Positions 1-7,178 of a DNA stretch of 64,000 nt are shown in pieces. The stretch comes from an uncultured Prevotellaceae bacterium (GTDB lineage: Bacteria > Bacteroidota > Bacteroidia > Bacteroidales > Muribaculaceae), in NCBI GenBank assembly GCA_947169265.1, contig CAMVPC010000004.1, forward strand, positions 1 to 64,000, in the 5' to 3' direction. Numbering within the stretch: position 1 is the stretch's first letter; each line of letters opens with the position of its first letter. Below the pieces are notes generated by a model that saw only the letters and a program-made list of their open reading frames with translations, searched no databases and had not been told where the DNA came from. The position numbers and the translations under genes are program-made.

Positions 1-3
1 TCG

Positions 4-219
4 TCAAAATAGTCCAAAACTAATTGGCGTGTCCCATTGCGGAAAACAGGAAAGAGTCGATTTGCCACTTCGGCGAACGCCTATCACTACTTGAGCCATA
101 TTTGTGTCAAACTCAAAAAGAGACTCTTCTTTGCGGGCAACCCATTTCTGGGGTTTGTAACTTTTGACTTCTTCTTGTTGCTCGGCAAGGACTTGTAGTA
201 TAATTTTCTCGTCAACCAT
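4..219 (-). pseudogene. ATP-binding protein (DUF4143-type AAA ATPase), N-terminal part, frameshifted at the window edge
   Basis: The 71-residue reading frame starts at an ATG (217-219) and carries a Walker A loop, GVRRSGKST, preceded by FEFDTNMAQVVI. That layout is typical of the DUF4143/ATP-binding proteins abundant in Bacteroidales. The frame stops at 4-6, far short of the usual 350-450 residues. In the neighbouring frame the bases just before the edge read DYFD, which matches the acidic strand expected next in the family. A one-base slip at the A-run 6-9 (T-run on the coding strand) would explain the stop. The gene continues beyond the left edge, so it could be a true pseudogene, a sequencing slip or a contig-end artefact. 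Its promoter is at 255-262, and it lies directly downstream of the hsdR remnant. Confidence 0.6.
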
Positions 220-254
220 AATTCATTGAATTAAACTTAATTCAAGCACAACTG

Positions 255-262
255 CAAAGATA
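255..262 (-). promoter_or_regulatory. -7 box of the ATPase gene promoter
   Basis: On the minus strand this reads TATCTTTG, matching the Bacteroidetes TAnnTTTG box, 36 bases upstream of the ATG at 219. No TTG is seen at the -33 position. A copy of an 11-base direct repeat (281-291) sits there instead. Confidence 0.6.
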
Positions 263-280
263 CAAAAAAATCATCTATTA

Positions 281-322
281 CGCTAAAATGCAATAAAAAA
301 ATGTGCAATTTCGCTAAAATGC
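281..322 (-). repeat. Pair of 11-base direct repeats in the ATPase promoter
   Basis: On the minus strand GCATTTTAGCG occurs at 291-281 and again at 322-312, with starts 31 bases (about three helical turns) apart. The proximal copy occupies the -33 region of the promoter whose -7 box is at 255-262. The sequence shows the repeats. An operator role is inferred from their position and spacing. Confidence 0.55.
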
Positions 323-359
323 CTAAACATCCTTGGTTAAATACGCTATTCCTCTGCAC

Positions 360-440
360 TTATAAATAATACCGTATCTCCTGCTGCTCAAACAGCTCCA
401 TGATGGCCATCTCCAACGCATGTTCGTTAAAGTGTGACAT
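360..440 (-). pseudogene. hsdR: Type I restriction enzyme R subunit remnant (first 26 codons)
   Basis: Starting at the ATG at 438-440 the minus strand encodes MSHFNEHALEMAIMELFEQQ, then six more residues and a TAA stop. This is the hallmark N-terminus of Bacteroidetes HsdR proteins, which normally continue for 900-1000 residues with a PD-(D/E)xK nuclease and helicase domains. None of that follows: the next bases are AT-rich non-coding DNA and then the ATPase promoter. The start codon lies 5 bases after the stop of the preceding membrane-protein gene, so the operon order hsdM-hsdS-two genes-hsdR is preserved up to the break. The identity is recognised from memory of the family. The truncation is directly visible. 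Confidence 0.75.
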
Positions 441-444
441 AATA

Positions 445-1131
445 TCATTTCTTTATTCTAACAGACATAAAATTAACCATACTACTAATAATCCTTATCG
501 TGTTGTAAAACACTTCTATCATATAGTAACATATTAAGAATCTGACAATAATTATCAATAGTATCTTCCCGAATGTCAATATTGAGGGTATCGTTATTGG
601 AACGAACGTATAATCTGCAATATCAACTCTAAAGAATTCGAAATACATCACATTAATACATATTAAGGCTAAAGCCCATATGCCAACAATAACACTCTTA
701 CCAACTAAAACATTGAACTTCTGAACATAGTAAAAAGATTGTTTTTGCCATAGCTTTTCTCTGGCATTCTCAAAAACAACTTCATCAATTGAGACTTCAA
801 TATTCCGAGTTTGTTCATTTTCCGCTAAATCTAATTTATAATCTCCACTTCTTTTCTTTGGTGGCATATAGAACTTGTCTAAAGCAAATACTAATGCTGT
901 CAAAAATAGTCCAATTAAAATGGCTAGAATAGAAGCACCCAATTGAAGGAATTCATTATTATATCCTTCAGAAAGCGAAAAAAGCACAAACACAGTTAAG
1001 GGATAAGCAAGTAAAAACCTACCATTCCTACGAACAAAGGATTTCCTTTGATTATTTATGTCTAAGGTTTCACTTTCCCGTGCCTTGGAATAAACAAAAT
1101 GAATAAATGAGTGTTCTATATTAGGCTTCAT
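445..1131 (-). CDS. Unknown four-helix membrane protein inside the type I RM operon
   Basis: I do not recognise this family. The 228-residue product has four probable membrane helices at about residues 39-54, 62-84, 141-164 and 184-206. A charged stretch of about 55 residues (86-140) lies between helices 2 and 3. The ATG at 1129-1131 is preferred. An in-frame TTG four codons upstream would give 232 residues. The start overlaps the end of the 344-residue gene by 11 bases and the stop lies 5 bases before the hsdR start, so the gene is translationally embedded in the operon. Base composition is strikingly AT-rich compared with hsdM. A membrane effector paired with a soluble sensor is a common design in abortive-infection systems, but that role is inferred only from position and topology. 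Confidence 0.7.
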   Translation of the reverse strand: MKPNIEHSFIHFVYSKARESETLDINNQRKSFVRRNGRFLLAYPLTVFVLFSLSEGYNNEFLQLGASILAILIGLFLTALVFALDKFYMPPKKRSGDYKLDLAENEQTRNIEVSIDEVVFENAREKLWQKQSFYYVQKFNVLVGKSVIVGIWALALICINVMYFEFFRVDIADYTFVPITIPSILTFGKILLIIIVRFLICYYMIEVFYNTIRIISSMVNFMSVRIKK

Positions 1132-2155
1132 TGTTTTGCTCAAATAAATCGGGTCTTATTTCTGGCAATACTTCATCTTGAAAGAGATTCTGACAAAGCT
1201 GATTAAGTTCATTAAATTCCGGAGTGTCATCATCATTATAGTGATTGATACGTCCTTCAAGATATACGACAGGAATTACATTTAAGTTTTCATCGTCAAA
1301 ATCAAAGGTTCTATCAGTTTTTGAGAAAGGACTATTTAACGTCATTTTCTTCCTGTCAAAACTTGTTAGTCCTTCTGTGTTATGTCTATGGCGAGTAAAC
1401 CCCAGTTGACCTAAAAGATTCCCGATTTTTGATTTTTCTGTCAATGAAATGTCTCCGTCTTTAGGCTTTATCTCTATTTTGACATCATACAATTGTTGGT
1501 ACGTTCTCATACCTTCATCTGTAAATACTTCGTCTCTATAAGTATTGCTAAACTCCACAGACTTAATTATAGCCTCATTTTGAAACTCTTCTTGGAATGA
1601 TTTTGGACAGAACATGTTTAGAGCTGGGCACTTATAATTTCCCCCTTTAAAAAGTTTCTCAATATAAACTTTAAATATGTCTGTAATTGTTTCTTCTTTA
1701 CTATTGGAATGTATTATAAAGCACCCTTCACTATGATCTAATGGCAAATATAAAAGGAAATAGTAATAGCGAAGGATGGTCTTATTCTTGCCAAACGCAT
1801 TCGCATCTTCTGCATTTGCGGAAGAATCACTCATCATTCCATCACGTCCAAATCTTCCTCCATTGATTACTCCATATATGATATTCTCTTGAACATTAAC
1901 AACAGGTTTGTTCGCTAAGTGCTTATTAGAAGCCGTTTTTATTAGTTTAAGTTGTTTCTTAATTCTTCTATCTTTTGCGATATCAGTTACTAAGCCATTC
2001 ATAAAATGGTCAAACAATTTATTCATTATTTGGGCATCCGAACTTGGACGACGTTGGTACAACTCTTCGATTGCGAAATCACGAAAGGTTTTATACTCTA
2101 AATCTTTTGACACTAACTTTAGTGTATAAAATTCCAGTTTTGGTCTTAAAGCCAT
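1121..2155 (-). CDS. Unknown soluble 344-residue protein inside the type I RM operon
   Basis: No family is recognised with confidence and no signal peptide or membrane helix is seen. The N-terminal third is helical and Lys/Arg-rich. Around residues 90-105 is a strand with the motif IIYGVINGGRFG. At about 128-145 a second hydrophobic strand region (YYYFLLYLPLD) is followed by CFIIHS. The C-terminus is acidic. The ATG is at 2153-2155, 11 bases after the hsdS stop, and the end overlaps the membrane-protein gene by 11 bases, so hsdS and both unknown genes are probably co-transcribed and the two unknowns co-translated. The codon content is AT-rich like its partner, suggesting the pair was acquired together. 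It may be an accessory defence or anti-restriction-sensing protein. No catalytic motif could be picked out by eye. Confidence 0.7.
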   Translation of the reverse strand: MALRPKLEFYTLKLVSKDLEYKTFRDFAIEELYQRRPSSDAQIMNKLFDHFMNGLVTDIAKDRRIKKQLKLIKTASNKHLANKPVVNVQENIIYGVINGGRFGRDGMMSDSSANAEDANAFGKNKTILRYYYFLLYLPLDHSEGCFIIHSNSKEETITDIFKVYIEKLFKGGNYKCPALNMFCPKSFQEEFQNEAIIKSVEFSNTYRDEVFTDEGMRTYQQLYDVKIEIKPKDGDISLTEKSKIGNLLGQLGFTRHRHNTEGLTSFDRKKMTLNSPFSKTDRTFDFDDENLNVIPVVYLEGRINHYNDDDTPEFNELNQLCQNLFQDEVLPEIRPDLFEQNNEA

Positions 2156-2166
2156 ATTCTTTATCT

Positions 2167-3255
2167 TTATTTATTTTGCCCCATCTTCGCCAAAAGCAAA
2201 GACTGTAAAACCGTTAATATCTCAATTTCTTGTTTTTTTATTAAAATAGCTTGATAGAGAGTTTCTACCTTTTGCGAGAAATTCATACATACTTCTTTAG
2301 CAGGTATCATTATCTCAAATGGCTCAACATTGTTTATTGTAATTTGAGCTTGAGCAGACCCCGAACGTAAAGACATCGTATCGGAATCAAGCAGATGATA
2401 ATATAAATAGTCTTTTGTTGCCAAGTCTTTTGTTTCTATTGCAATAGCAAGGTTTGATAAAAAACATTCTTTCGGTGACATGCATATTTTTCCTGTTCCT
2501 GCATCACCACGAGCAATAATTATTATTGTTGGTTCTTTTAATGTATATTCGTTTGTATAACCAGTGACAGCATAACCACTGAATACGGGATAAGGATACT
2601 TGTCGCTTTTAGAATGTTTATCTGCAAGTTTCCCATATTTAAAGGTTGCGACTTCTCCCAGGGTTCCCATTCGCCAGCCGGTGGGGAGGTTTTCTTTGTC
2701 GATGTTGTCGACGAAGGTTTTGCGGTAAAGGGCTTGGGCGGTAGCTTCGAGATGCTGAATCATTTGATTGTTGAGACGGATTCGGTTGGTCAGCGTTTCG
2801 TATTCAGCCACAATCTCTCGTTGGCGAGTGATGGAGGGGATGGGGAGTTGCATATTGCAAAAGTCTTCCCAAGTCAAACTGCCACGAACACCACCTACTG
2901 CATAGTAACTGGCTTCACGGTCAAACTCACTACGAGAGAACCACATCATCAAATATTGAGGCATCAGTACCGTCTTATCGATGACTTCAAACATAGGATA
3001 GGCTGGCGACATGATAGCCTCATCTTCTTCAAACATAGCAATAGGCATTTTCCCGTCTCGGCTCACCTGCATCAAACTGCAAGCAAATTGTTCTCTTTGG
3101 ATAACCTTATAGTTAGAAAGGTCTGTGCCGATGACATTAGCCACCGACGGAATGAATGCCTTGTCAATTGTAAGACCAACAAGTTTCGTAACCTTTAGTT
3201 CCCGGTTACGGACATTCACCTCTCTGATATAGTCGCCTAATCGCTGATATTCCAT
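2167..3255 (-). CDS. hsdS: Type I restriction-modification specificity subunit S
   Basis: HsdS supplies DNA recognition to the HsdM2S methyltransferase through two target-recognition domains (TRDs). The 362-residue product shows the expected order: TRD1 at about 1-145 ending in LPIPSITRQREIV, a helical conserved spacer at about 145-185, TRD2 at about 190-330 beginning GWRMGTLGEVATFKYGK, and a second helical spacer to the C-terminus. It is slightly shorter than the usual 380-430 residues. The DNA is a mosaic. Coding for TRD2 (about 2190-2640) is AT-rich like the downstream unknown genes, whereas the central spacer (about 2645-2850) is GC-rich like hsdM, suggesting TRD exchange. The gene starts 60 bases after hsdM. 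No second hsdS, recombinase or inverted repeat for shuffling is seen nearby. Confidence 0.9.
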   Translation of the reverse strand: MEYQRLGDYIREVNVRNRELKVTKLVGLTIDKAFIPSVANVIGTDLSNYKVIQREQFACSLMQVSRDGKMPIAMFEEDEAIMSPAYPMFEVIDKTVLMPQYLMMWFSRSEFDREASYYAVGGVRGSLTWEDFCNMQLPIPSITRQREIVAEYETLTNRIRLNNQMIQHLEATAQALYRKTFVDNIDKENLPTGWRMGTLGEVATFKYGKLADKHSKSDKYPYPVFSGYAVTGYTNEYTLKEPTIIIIARGDAGTGKICMSPKECFLSNLAIAIETKDLATKDYLYYHLLDSDTMSLRSGSAQAQITINNVEPFEIMIPAKEVCMNFSQKVETLYQAILIKKQEIEILTVLQSLLLAKMGQNK

Positions 3256-3272
3256 CTTAACTTTTCTCTCTT

Positions 3273-3313
3273 ATTTCTTTCCATTTCTTTCCAATTCTTT
3301 AAATATTGGAAAG
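3273..3313 (-). repeat. Tandem repeat and hairpin between hsdM and hsdS
   Basis: ATTTCTTTCC occurs twice in tandem (3273-3282, 3283-3292). Overlapping it is a perfect 9-base inverted repeat, CTTTCCAAT at 3287-3295 and ATTGGAAAG at 3305-3313, with a 9-base loop. It fills the gap between the hsdM stop and the hsdS start. It could act as an attenuator, an mRNA stability element or a slippage-prone tract. There is no clean T-run typical of a strong terminator. Confidence 0.5.
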
Positions 3314-3315
3314 AA

Positions 3316-4878
3316 TTACAAACTATAGCCCAATTTCTCAAAGAGGTCTTTCAACTGCTGTTTGCTCTCTTCTTCCTGTTGCAAGAGGTCGCGCATGTCT
3401 GCTTGCAATTGCTTCATCTTAGTGTCGAAATCAATCTGCTCGTCACGGTTGCGGAACTCGATGTACTTGCTGGGTACGAGGCTCCAGCCTTTCTTCTCTA
3501 TCTCGTTGAGGGTAGCAGAATAGCAATATTCGGGCTCATTGTGATAGGTCTGTTCATAACCCACACGCTGCCAGTTGTGAAAATTATCGGCAATCTGTTG
3601 TATCTGCTCCGTAGAAAACTGGATGTATTTCTTCTCGAATGGCTCTCCCCACTGGCGTAGGTCGATGAACAGTACTTCATCTTCGCGATTGCGATAGCGC
3701 ACCATCTTGCCGTTCTGCTCCACTGTGCGGGCTTTCTTGTTATTGTTCAGAACCCAAAGCGTCACACTGATGTCCGTTGAATAGAACATGTTCCGAGGCA
3801 AAATAACTATAGCCTCTACCAAATGGTTTTGAAGCAGTTGCTTGCGGATAGCCAACTCAGTGCCGTCACCACTCAATGCTCCGTTGGCCAAGAGGAAGCC
3901 TGCAGTACCGTTGGCAGAGAGCTTAGATACAATGTTCAGAATCCAACCATAGTTGGCGTTGCTTGTAGGAGGCACGTCGTAGCCAGCCCAGCGTGGGTCA
4001 TCCTTCAGTTCGTTCTCGGCTCGCCAAGCCTTCTGGTTGAATGGTGGATTTGCCATGATAAAATCAGCCTTCAGGTCTTTATGCTGATCGTTATGGAAAG
4101 TATCGGCAGCCATCTCACCCAGGTTGCAGGCAATGCCACGAATGGCAAGATTCATCTTCGCCAGTTTGTAGGTGGTGTTGGTGTATTCCTGTCCATAGAC
4201 CGAGATGTCGCGCTTGTTACCATGATGCGCCTCAATGAACTTCATGCTCTGCACGAACATACCGCCAGAGCCGCAACAAGGGTCGTATATCTTACCACGA
4301 TAGGGCTCAATCATCTCGGCTATCAGGTTTACGATGGTCTTGGGTGTGTAATATTCGCCCTTACCTTTGCCCTCGGCAATGGCAAACTTGCCTAGGAAGT
4401 ATTCATATACACGACCGATGAGGTCGTTCTCTGGGTCCTTTAGCGTATCAATTTTATTGATTTCATCAAGCAATGCCGCAAGCTTTGTACGGTCGAGCGA
4501 CAGGCCTGCATAGTAGTTGCTTGGCAAGGCACCCTTCAGCGTAGGGTTGCTCTGCTCCACCTTAGCAAGTGCCTTGTCAATCTTGATGGCAATATCGTTT
4601 TGCTTGGCGTTCTCAATCAAGAAATCCCAACGACTCTCGGGTTCCAGATAAAATACGTTTTTCGCATTATAGAACACTGGATTGTCGGCAAACGCCTCCT
4701 TACCATCGACTATAAGTTCATTGCGTCGCTCGGTGAAGCGATCGTGCGCATATTTCAGGAAGATAAGGCTTAGTACCACATGCTTATACTCCGATGGCTC
4801 CACGGAGCCACGGAGTTTATTGGCCGATTCCCACAAAGCTTCTTCTATAGCCTTTTCTTTAATTACTTTCTTTGCCAT
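3316..4878 (-). CDS. hsdM: Type I restriction-modification DNA methyltransferase subunit M
   Basis: This is the N6-adenine DNA methyltransferase of a type I system, using S-adenosylmethionine. The 520-residue product has an N-terminal helical HsdM domain (about 1-150), the EYYTPKTIV segment that opens the methyltransferase domain (175-183), the SAM-binding motif DPCCGSGG at 199-206 (Cys-Cys where many family members have Ala-Cys) and the catalytic NPPF at 277-280. The C-terminal part ends in a glutamine- and glutamate-rich coiled coil (about 480-515) that would contact HsdS. All key motifs are intact, so with HsdS it should still methylate DNA although hsdR is broken here. It is first in the operon, with a possible promoter -7 box at 5019-5026. 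Confidence 0.95.
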   Translation of the reverse strand: MAKKVIKEKAIEEALWESANKLRGSVEPSEYKHVVLSLIFLKYAHDRFTERRNELIVDGKEAFADNPVFYNAKNVFYLEPESRWDFLIENAKQNDIAIKIDKALAKVEQSNPTLKGALPSNYYAGLSLDRTKLAALLDEINKIDTLKDPENDLIGRVYEYFLGKFAIAEGKGKGEYYTPKTIVNLIAEMIEPYRGKIYDPCCGSGGMFVQSMKFIEAHHGNKRDISVYGQEYTNTTYKLAKMNLAIRGIACNLGEMAADTFHNDQHKDLKADFIMANPPFNQKAWRAENELKDDPRWAGYDVPPTSNANYGWILNIVSKLSANGTAGFLLANGALSGDGTELAIRKQLLQNHLVEAIVILPRNMFYSTDISVTLWVLNNNKKARTVEQNGKMVRYRNREDEVLFIDLRQWGEPFEKKYIQFSTEQIQQIADNFHNWQRVGYEQTYHNEPEYCYSATLNEIEKKGWSLVPSKYIEFRNRDEQIDFDTKMKQLQADMRDLLQQEEESKQQLKDLFEKLGYSL

Positions 4879-5018
4879 ATTGTTATATTAAAAACAAACT
4901 CCGATGTGGCCCAGCGAGCCGACCAATGCTCATAAACTACAAGTGAGTTCGTTGTATCTTAATCAGTTAAGTGGTCATTTGCCGGTGGCATGGTTGAAAA
5001 ATCCTTGCCTATGAAATA

Positions 5019-5026
5019 CAAAGGTA
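5019..5026 (-). promoter_or_regulatory. Possible -7 box for the hsdM operon
   Basis: The minus strand reads TACCTTTG, matching TAnnTTTG, about 140 bases upstream of the hsdM ATG. A TTTG at 5053-5050 lies upstream but 23 bases away, longer than the usual 19-20. The rest of the 252-base gap between abiEii and hsdM shows no gene. Confidence 0.45.
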
Positions 5027-5130
5027 ATGAATTTTTTGTAACGCAGTTACAAAGTGGCCTATAAAGTTTTCCACAATTGCCCAAAAAACGTGAATCGATA
5101 TTAGAGGTTGTTAGAGAAACAGGATGTTGG

Positions 5131-6099
5131 TTACACAGTGATTAGCTTCAAGATTTGCTTGACGGATTGCCTGACATAATCGCTTGGTGGGATGGGGCGG
5201 AAGGCGAGCATTCCCAGTTCTTCCTCGTAACGCTTGCTTAATGGCACCCATAATGAGTCGAATGAGGTCAATAAGGGGGAAGTGGAGATGTCGGCACTTG
5301 GCCATTTGGGCGGAGTGCTGAAGGTGGCTTTGTCATGTTGGATGAGTTCTTTCAACTCTGTCAGGAAGTCTTTGGCAAGATATTCTTGGCAAGCGTTGTC
5401 TTGCGAAAGGAAATGCAGGTCGTAGAAATGGCGAATCTTCTTGCCCAGTTCCATCGCTGGGTTGTCACCAAATGAGAAGCGCAACAGCGAAGCCACTTTT
5501 TCGCACAAAGTGCGACGAAGGTCAAGGATGTTGATTTCAAACGGTTGAAGCCCAAAACCCACGATTAGCCGGTCGTGACCTTTTATCTGTAGTGCTTGGG
5601 CGATAAAGCTTGACACAGGCCGTCGCTCGTATGGGTAAGGGTTGGCAAAGGAGTTGATCTCCACAATGACATGGTCGCCAACTAATGCTTTTTCATTGCT
5701 CATGGCAATCACGCTTTTGTAGCGATGGTATGTTTTGCGGTATCTCGACCCTTTGCTCGTTTCCCCAGGTATATCAACCTCGGTCATGCCTTCAGTCATT
5801 AGTTTTGTCGCAGTTGAGAGCAAGTTTTTGATTTTATTGCCGCTCATTTCGCCGGCTATCACAGCGACATCAATATCACTGGAAAACCGGTCTATGATGC
5901 CATATCCTTTTGACAGAGATGTGCCACCCTTCCACACCACATGGGGAGCTAGGGCAGATTCGGATAAACGGCTTAACATTTTCGTTATCCAGTAGTCTTT
6001 TTCGACGTAAATTGGTGAGATGTCTAAGGTTTCCGATGCAAGGCGGATGGCATCGGCGAATTGTTCTTTATGCTGGTCAAGGGTCATTTGATTTTCCAT
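5131..6099 (-). CDS. abiEii: AbiEii-type nucleotidyltransferase toxin
   Basis: Toxin half of a type IV toxin-antitoxin/abortive-infection pair. The 322-residue product has the DNA polymerase beta-type nucleotidyltransferase signature: KGGTSLSKGY at about 57-66 followed by DIDVAV at 75-80, the metal-binding aspartates. This matches the COG2253/AbiEii family (about 300 residues), whose characterised members transfer nucleotides onto tRNA or other acceptors. The start is taken as the ATG at 6097-6099 (MENQMTLDQH), because the longer open frame upstream runs inside the antitoxin gene. It overlaps the antitoxin by 16 bases, the usual AbiE arrangement giving coupled translation. It lies just upstream of the type I RM operon on the same strand. 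Confidence 0.9.
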   Translation of the reverse strand: MENQMTLDQHKEQFADAIRLASETLDISPIYVEKDYWITKMLSRLSESALAPHVVWKGGTSLSKGYGIIDRFSSDIDVAVIAGEMSGNKIKNLLSTATKLMTEGMTEVDIPGETSKGSRYRKTYHRYKSVIAMSNEKALVGDHVIVEINSFANPYPYERRPVSSFIAQALQIKGHDRLIVGFGLQPFEINILDLRRTLCEKVASLLRFSFGDNPAMELGKKIRHFYDLHFLSQDNACQEYLAKDFLTELKELIQHDKATFSTPPKWPSADISTSPLLTSFDSLWVPLSKRYEEELGMLAFRPIPPSDYVRQSVKQILKLITV

Positions 6100-6809
6100 T
6101 GTTGGGAGAACGATAAAACAGTTTGTGAAATGCCGTAGTTGTACGAACTGATTGGATTCAGTCTGTCCCGTAATGCACTTAAGTCTAATTTGCAGCCTAT
6201 TTGTTGTAGCAACGCTCCGAGTAGAGCGATGACCCTTGGAGGATAGAGCAGTGCCATACGCATTAACGCGTTTATTTGTCGTTCGTTCAACTCCGACAAT
6301 AAAACCAACATTCGGGCACAAGATTTATCAATGCTTCTGTCTGGGATTGATTTGATTGACTTAATCACATCAAGCAGTTGAAGCAGGTATATGTTCGCTT
6401 TCGTTATCTCATTTCTCTGCAAAACAAATCGAATCTCGGTATTTCCCCTTCGTGTCTTGCTGCGCTTTGTGTTAGAACCGATAACTATGATGTTTGGAAT
6501 CTGTGAAGTCAGCCCAAGTTGGTTGTACACGCTATAGTTTGTGAGATAGCCGATAATCTTGCCATTTTTCACCAAAAGGTCCTTCACGACCTCCTCAACC
6601 GACGGATTAAGGGCGCCAAATATGCTTTTCTTGGGCTTGAAATATCTCCCTTTCGAAAGTTTGGAGATCACCCCGCTTTCAGCTAACCGATTCAGTTTTT
6701 TGATGACGTTGGCACTATCCTCGGCAGTTAGTCCCAGGTCACGATAGGTAAAGACGAAGTCCACCGGGATTTCGCTAACTATCTGCTCTATTTTCTTTGC
6801 GGTTGTCAT
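6084..6809 (-). CDS. abiEi: AbiEi-type antitoxin (DUF6088 family regulator)
   Basis: First gene of the AbiE pair. The 241-residue product begins with a winged-helix region (about 1-60, with FTYRDLGLTAEDSANVIKKL and a GVISKLSKGRYFKP wing) followed by the AbiEi/DUF6088 C-terminal domain. In characterised AbiE systems this protein represses its own promoter by binding inverted repeats and neutralises the toxin without forming a stable complex. That is family knowledge, not shown here. The ATG at 6807-6809 is 21 bases from a TATCTTTG promoter box at 6830-6837. The stop overlaps the toxin start. Confidence 0.85.
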   Translation of the reverse strand: MTTAKKIEQIVSEIPVDFVFTYRDLGLTAEDSANVIKKLNRLAESGVISKLSKGRYFKPKKSIFGALNPSVEEVVKDLLVKNGKIIGYLTNYSVYNQLGLTSQIPNIIVIGSNTKRSKTRRGNTEIRFVLQRNEITKANIYLLQLLDVIKSIKSIPDRSIDKSCARMLVLLSELNERQINALMRMALLYPPRVIALLGALLQQIGCKLDLSALRDRLNPISSYNYGISQTVLSFSQQWKIK

Positions 6810-6829
6810 ATCTCAGTTATTTTGCGCTG

Positions 6830-6837
6830 CAAAGATA
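6830..6837 (-). promoter_or_regulatory. -7 box of the abiE operon
   Basis: The minus strand reads TATCTTTG. A TTTTG lies about 23 bases further upstream. The short leader fits the ATG at 6809. Confidence 0.6.
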
Positions 6838-6936
6838 ATAATTTTGTCTTGTTTTTAAGCCAAAAAACTGGACATTTTTTTCATTTTGGGCTTCAAATTC
6901 GCTTTAATCGAGCATGTCGGTTAGCGACTTTTTTAG

Positions 6937-7143
6937 TTCCATTTCCACTTTTGGGAAGTAAAAGACGATGACTATTTCAGACAAAAACTGATTTTTGTCC
7001 GACATTATTTCCCAGCGGTAAAGATTGACGAGCTTGATAATGACGAAGATTTTGCAATGCTGGCTAATGAAGCGGAATGGCTACATACTCAGATGTGCAA
7101 GATGTCATTAGGAGCATTCGGAGCAATGCCGACCAAGAAATAA
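6937..7143 (+). pseudogene. Start-less open frame, probable C-terminal gene remnant
   Basis: After a TAG at 6934-6936 the plus strand stays open for 68 codons to the TAA at 7141-7143, with no start codon near its beginning. The translation is protein-like: FHFWEVKDDDYFRQKLIF, then VRHYFPAVKIDELDNDEDFA, ending in LGAFGAMPTKK. It is mixed-charge and not low complexity. It is followed immediately by a strong terminator, as a real gene end would be. I read it as the 3' end of a gene whose front was lost in rearrangement of this accessory region. The family is not recognised. Confidence 0.45.
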
Positions 7144-7144
7144 A

Positions 7145-7178
7145 AGAGATTGAGTCAAATAACTCAATCTCTTTTTTT
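7145..7178. terminator. Rho-independent terminator, bidirectional
   Basis: AGAGATTGAGT (7145-7155) and ACTCAATCTCT (7162-7172) form a perfect 11-base stem with a 6-base loop. On the plus strand a T-run (7172-7178) follows. On the minus strand the A-run just 5' of the stem gives a weaker signal. It closes the plus-strand remnant and lies just beyond the stop of the minus-strand zinc-ribbon gene. Confidence 0.8.

Noticed and set aside
2167-4878. Phase-variable hsdS shuffling locus
   Set aside because: No second hsdS copy, tyrosine recombinase gene or long inverted repeats are present in the window.
6100-6321. N-terminal extension of the AbiEii toxin
   Set aside because: It overlaps the antitoxin gene in another frame and has no homology-like features; MENQM at 6099 is the family-like start.
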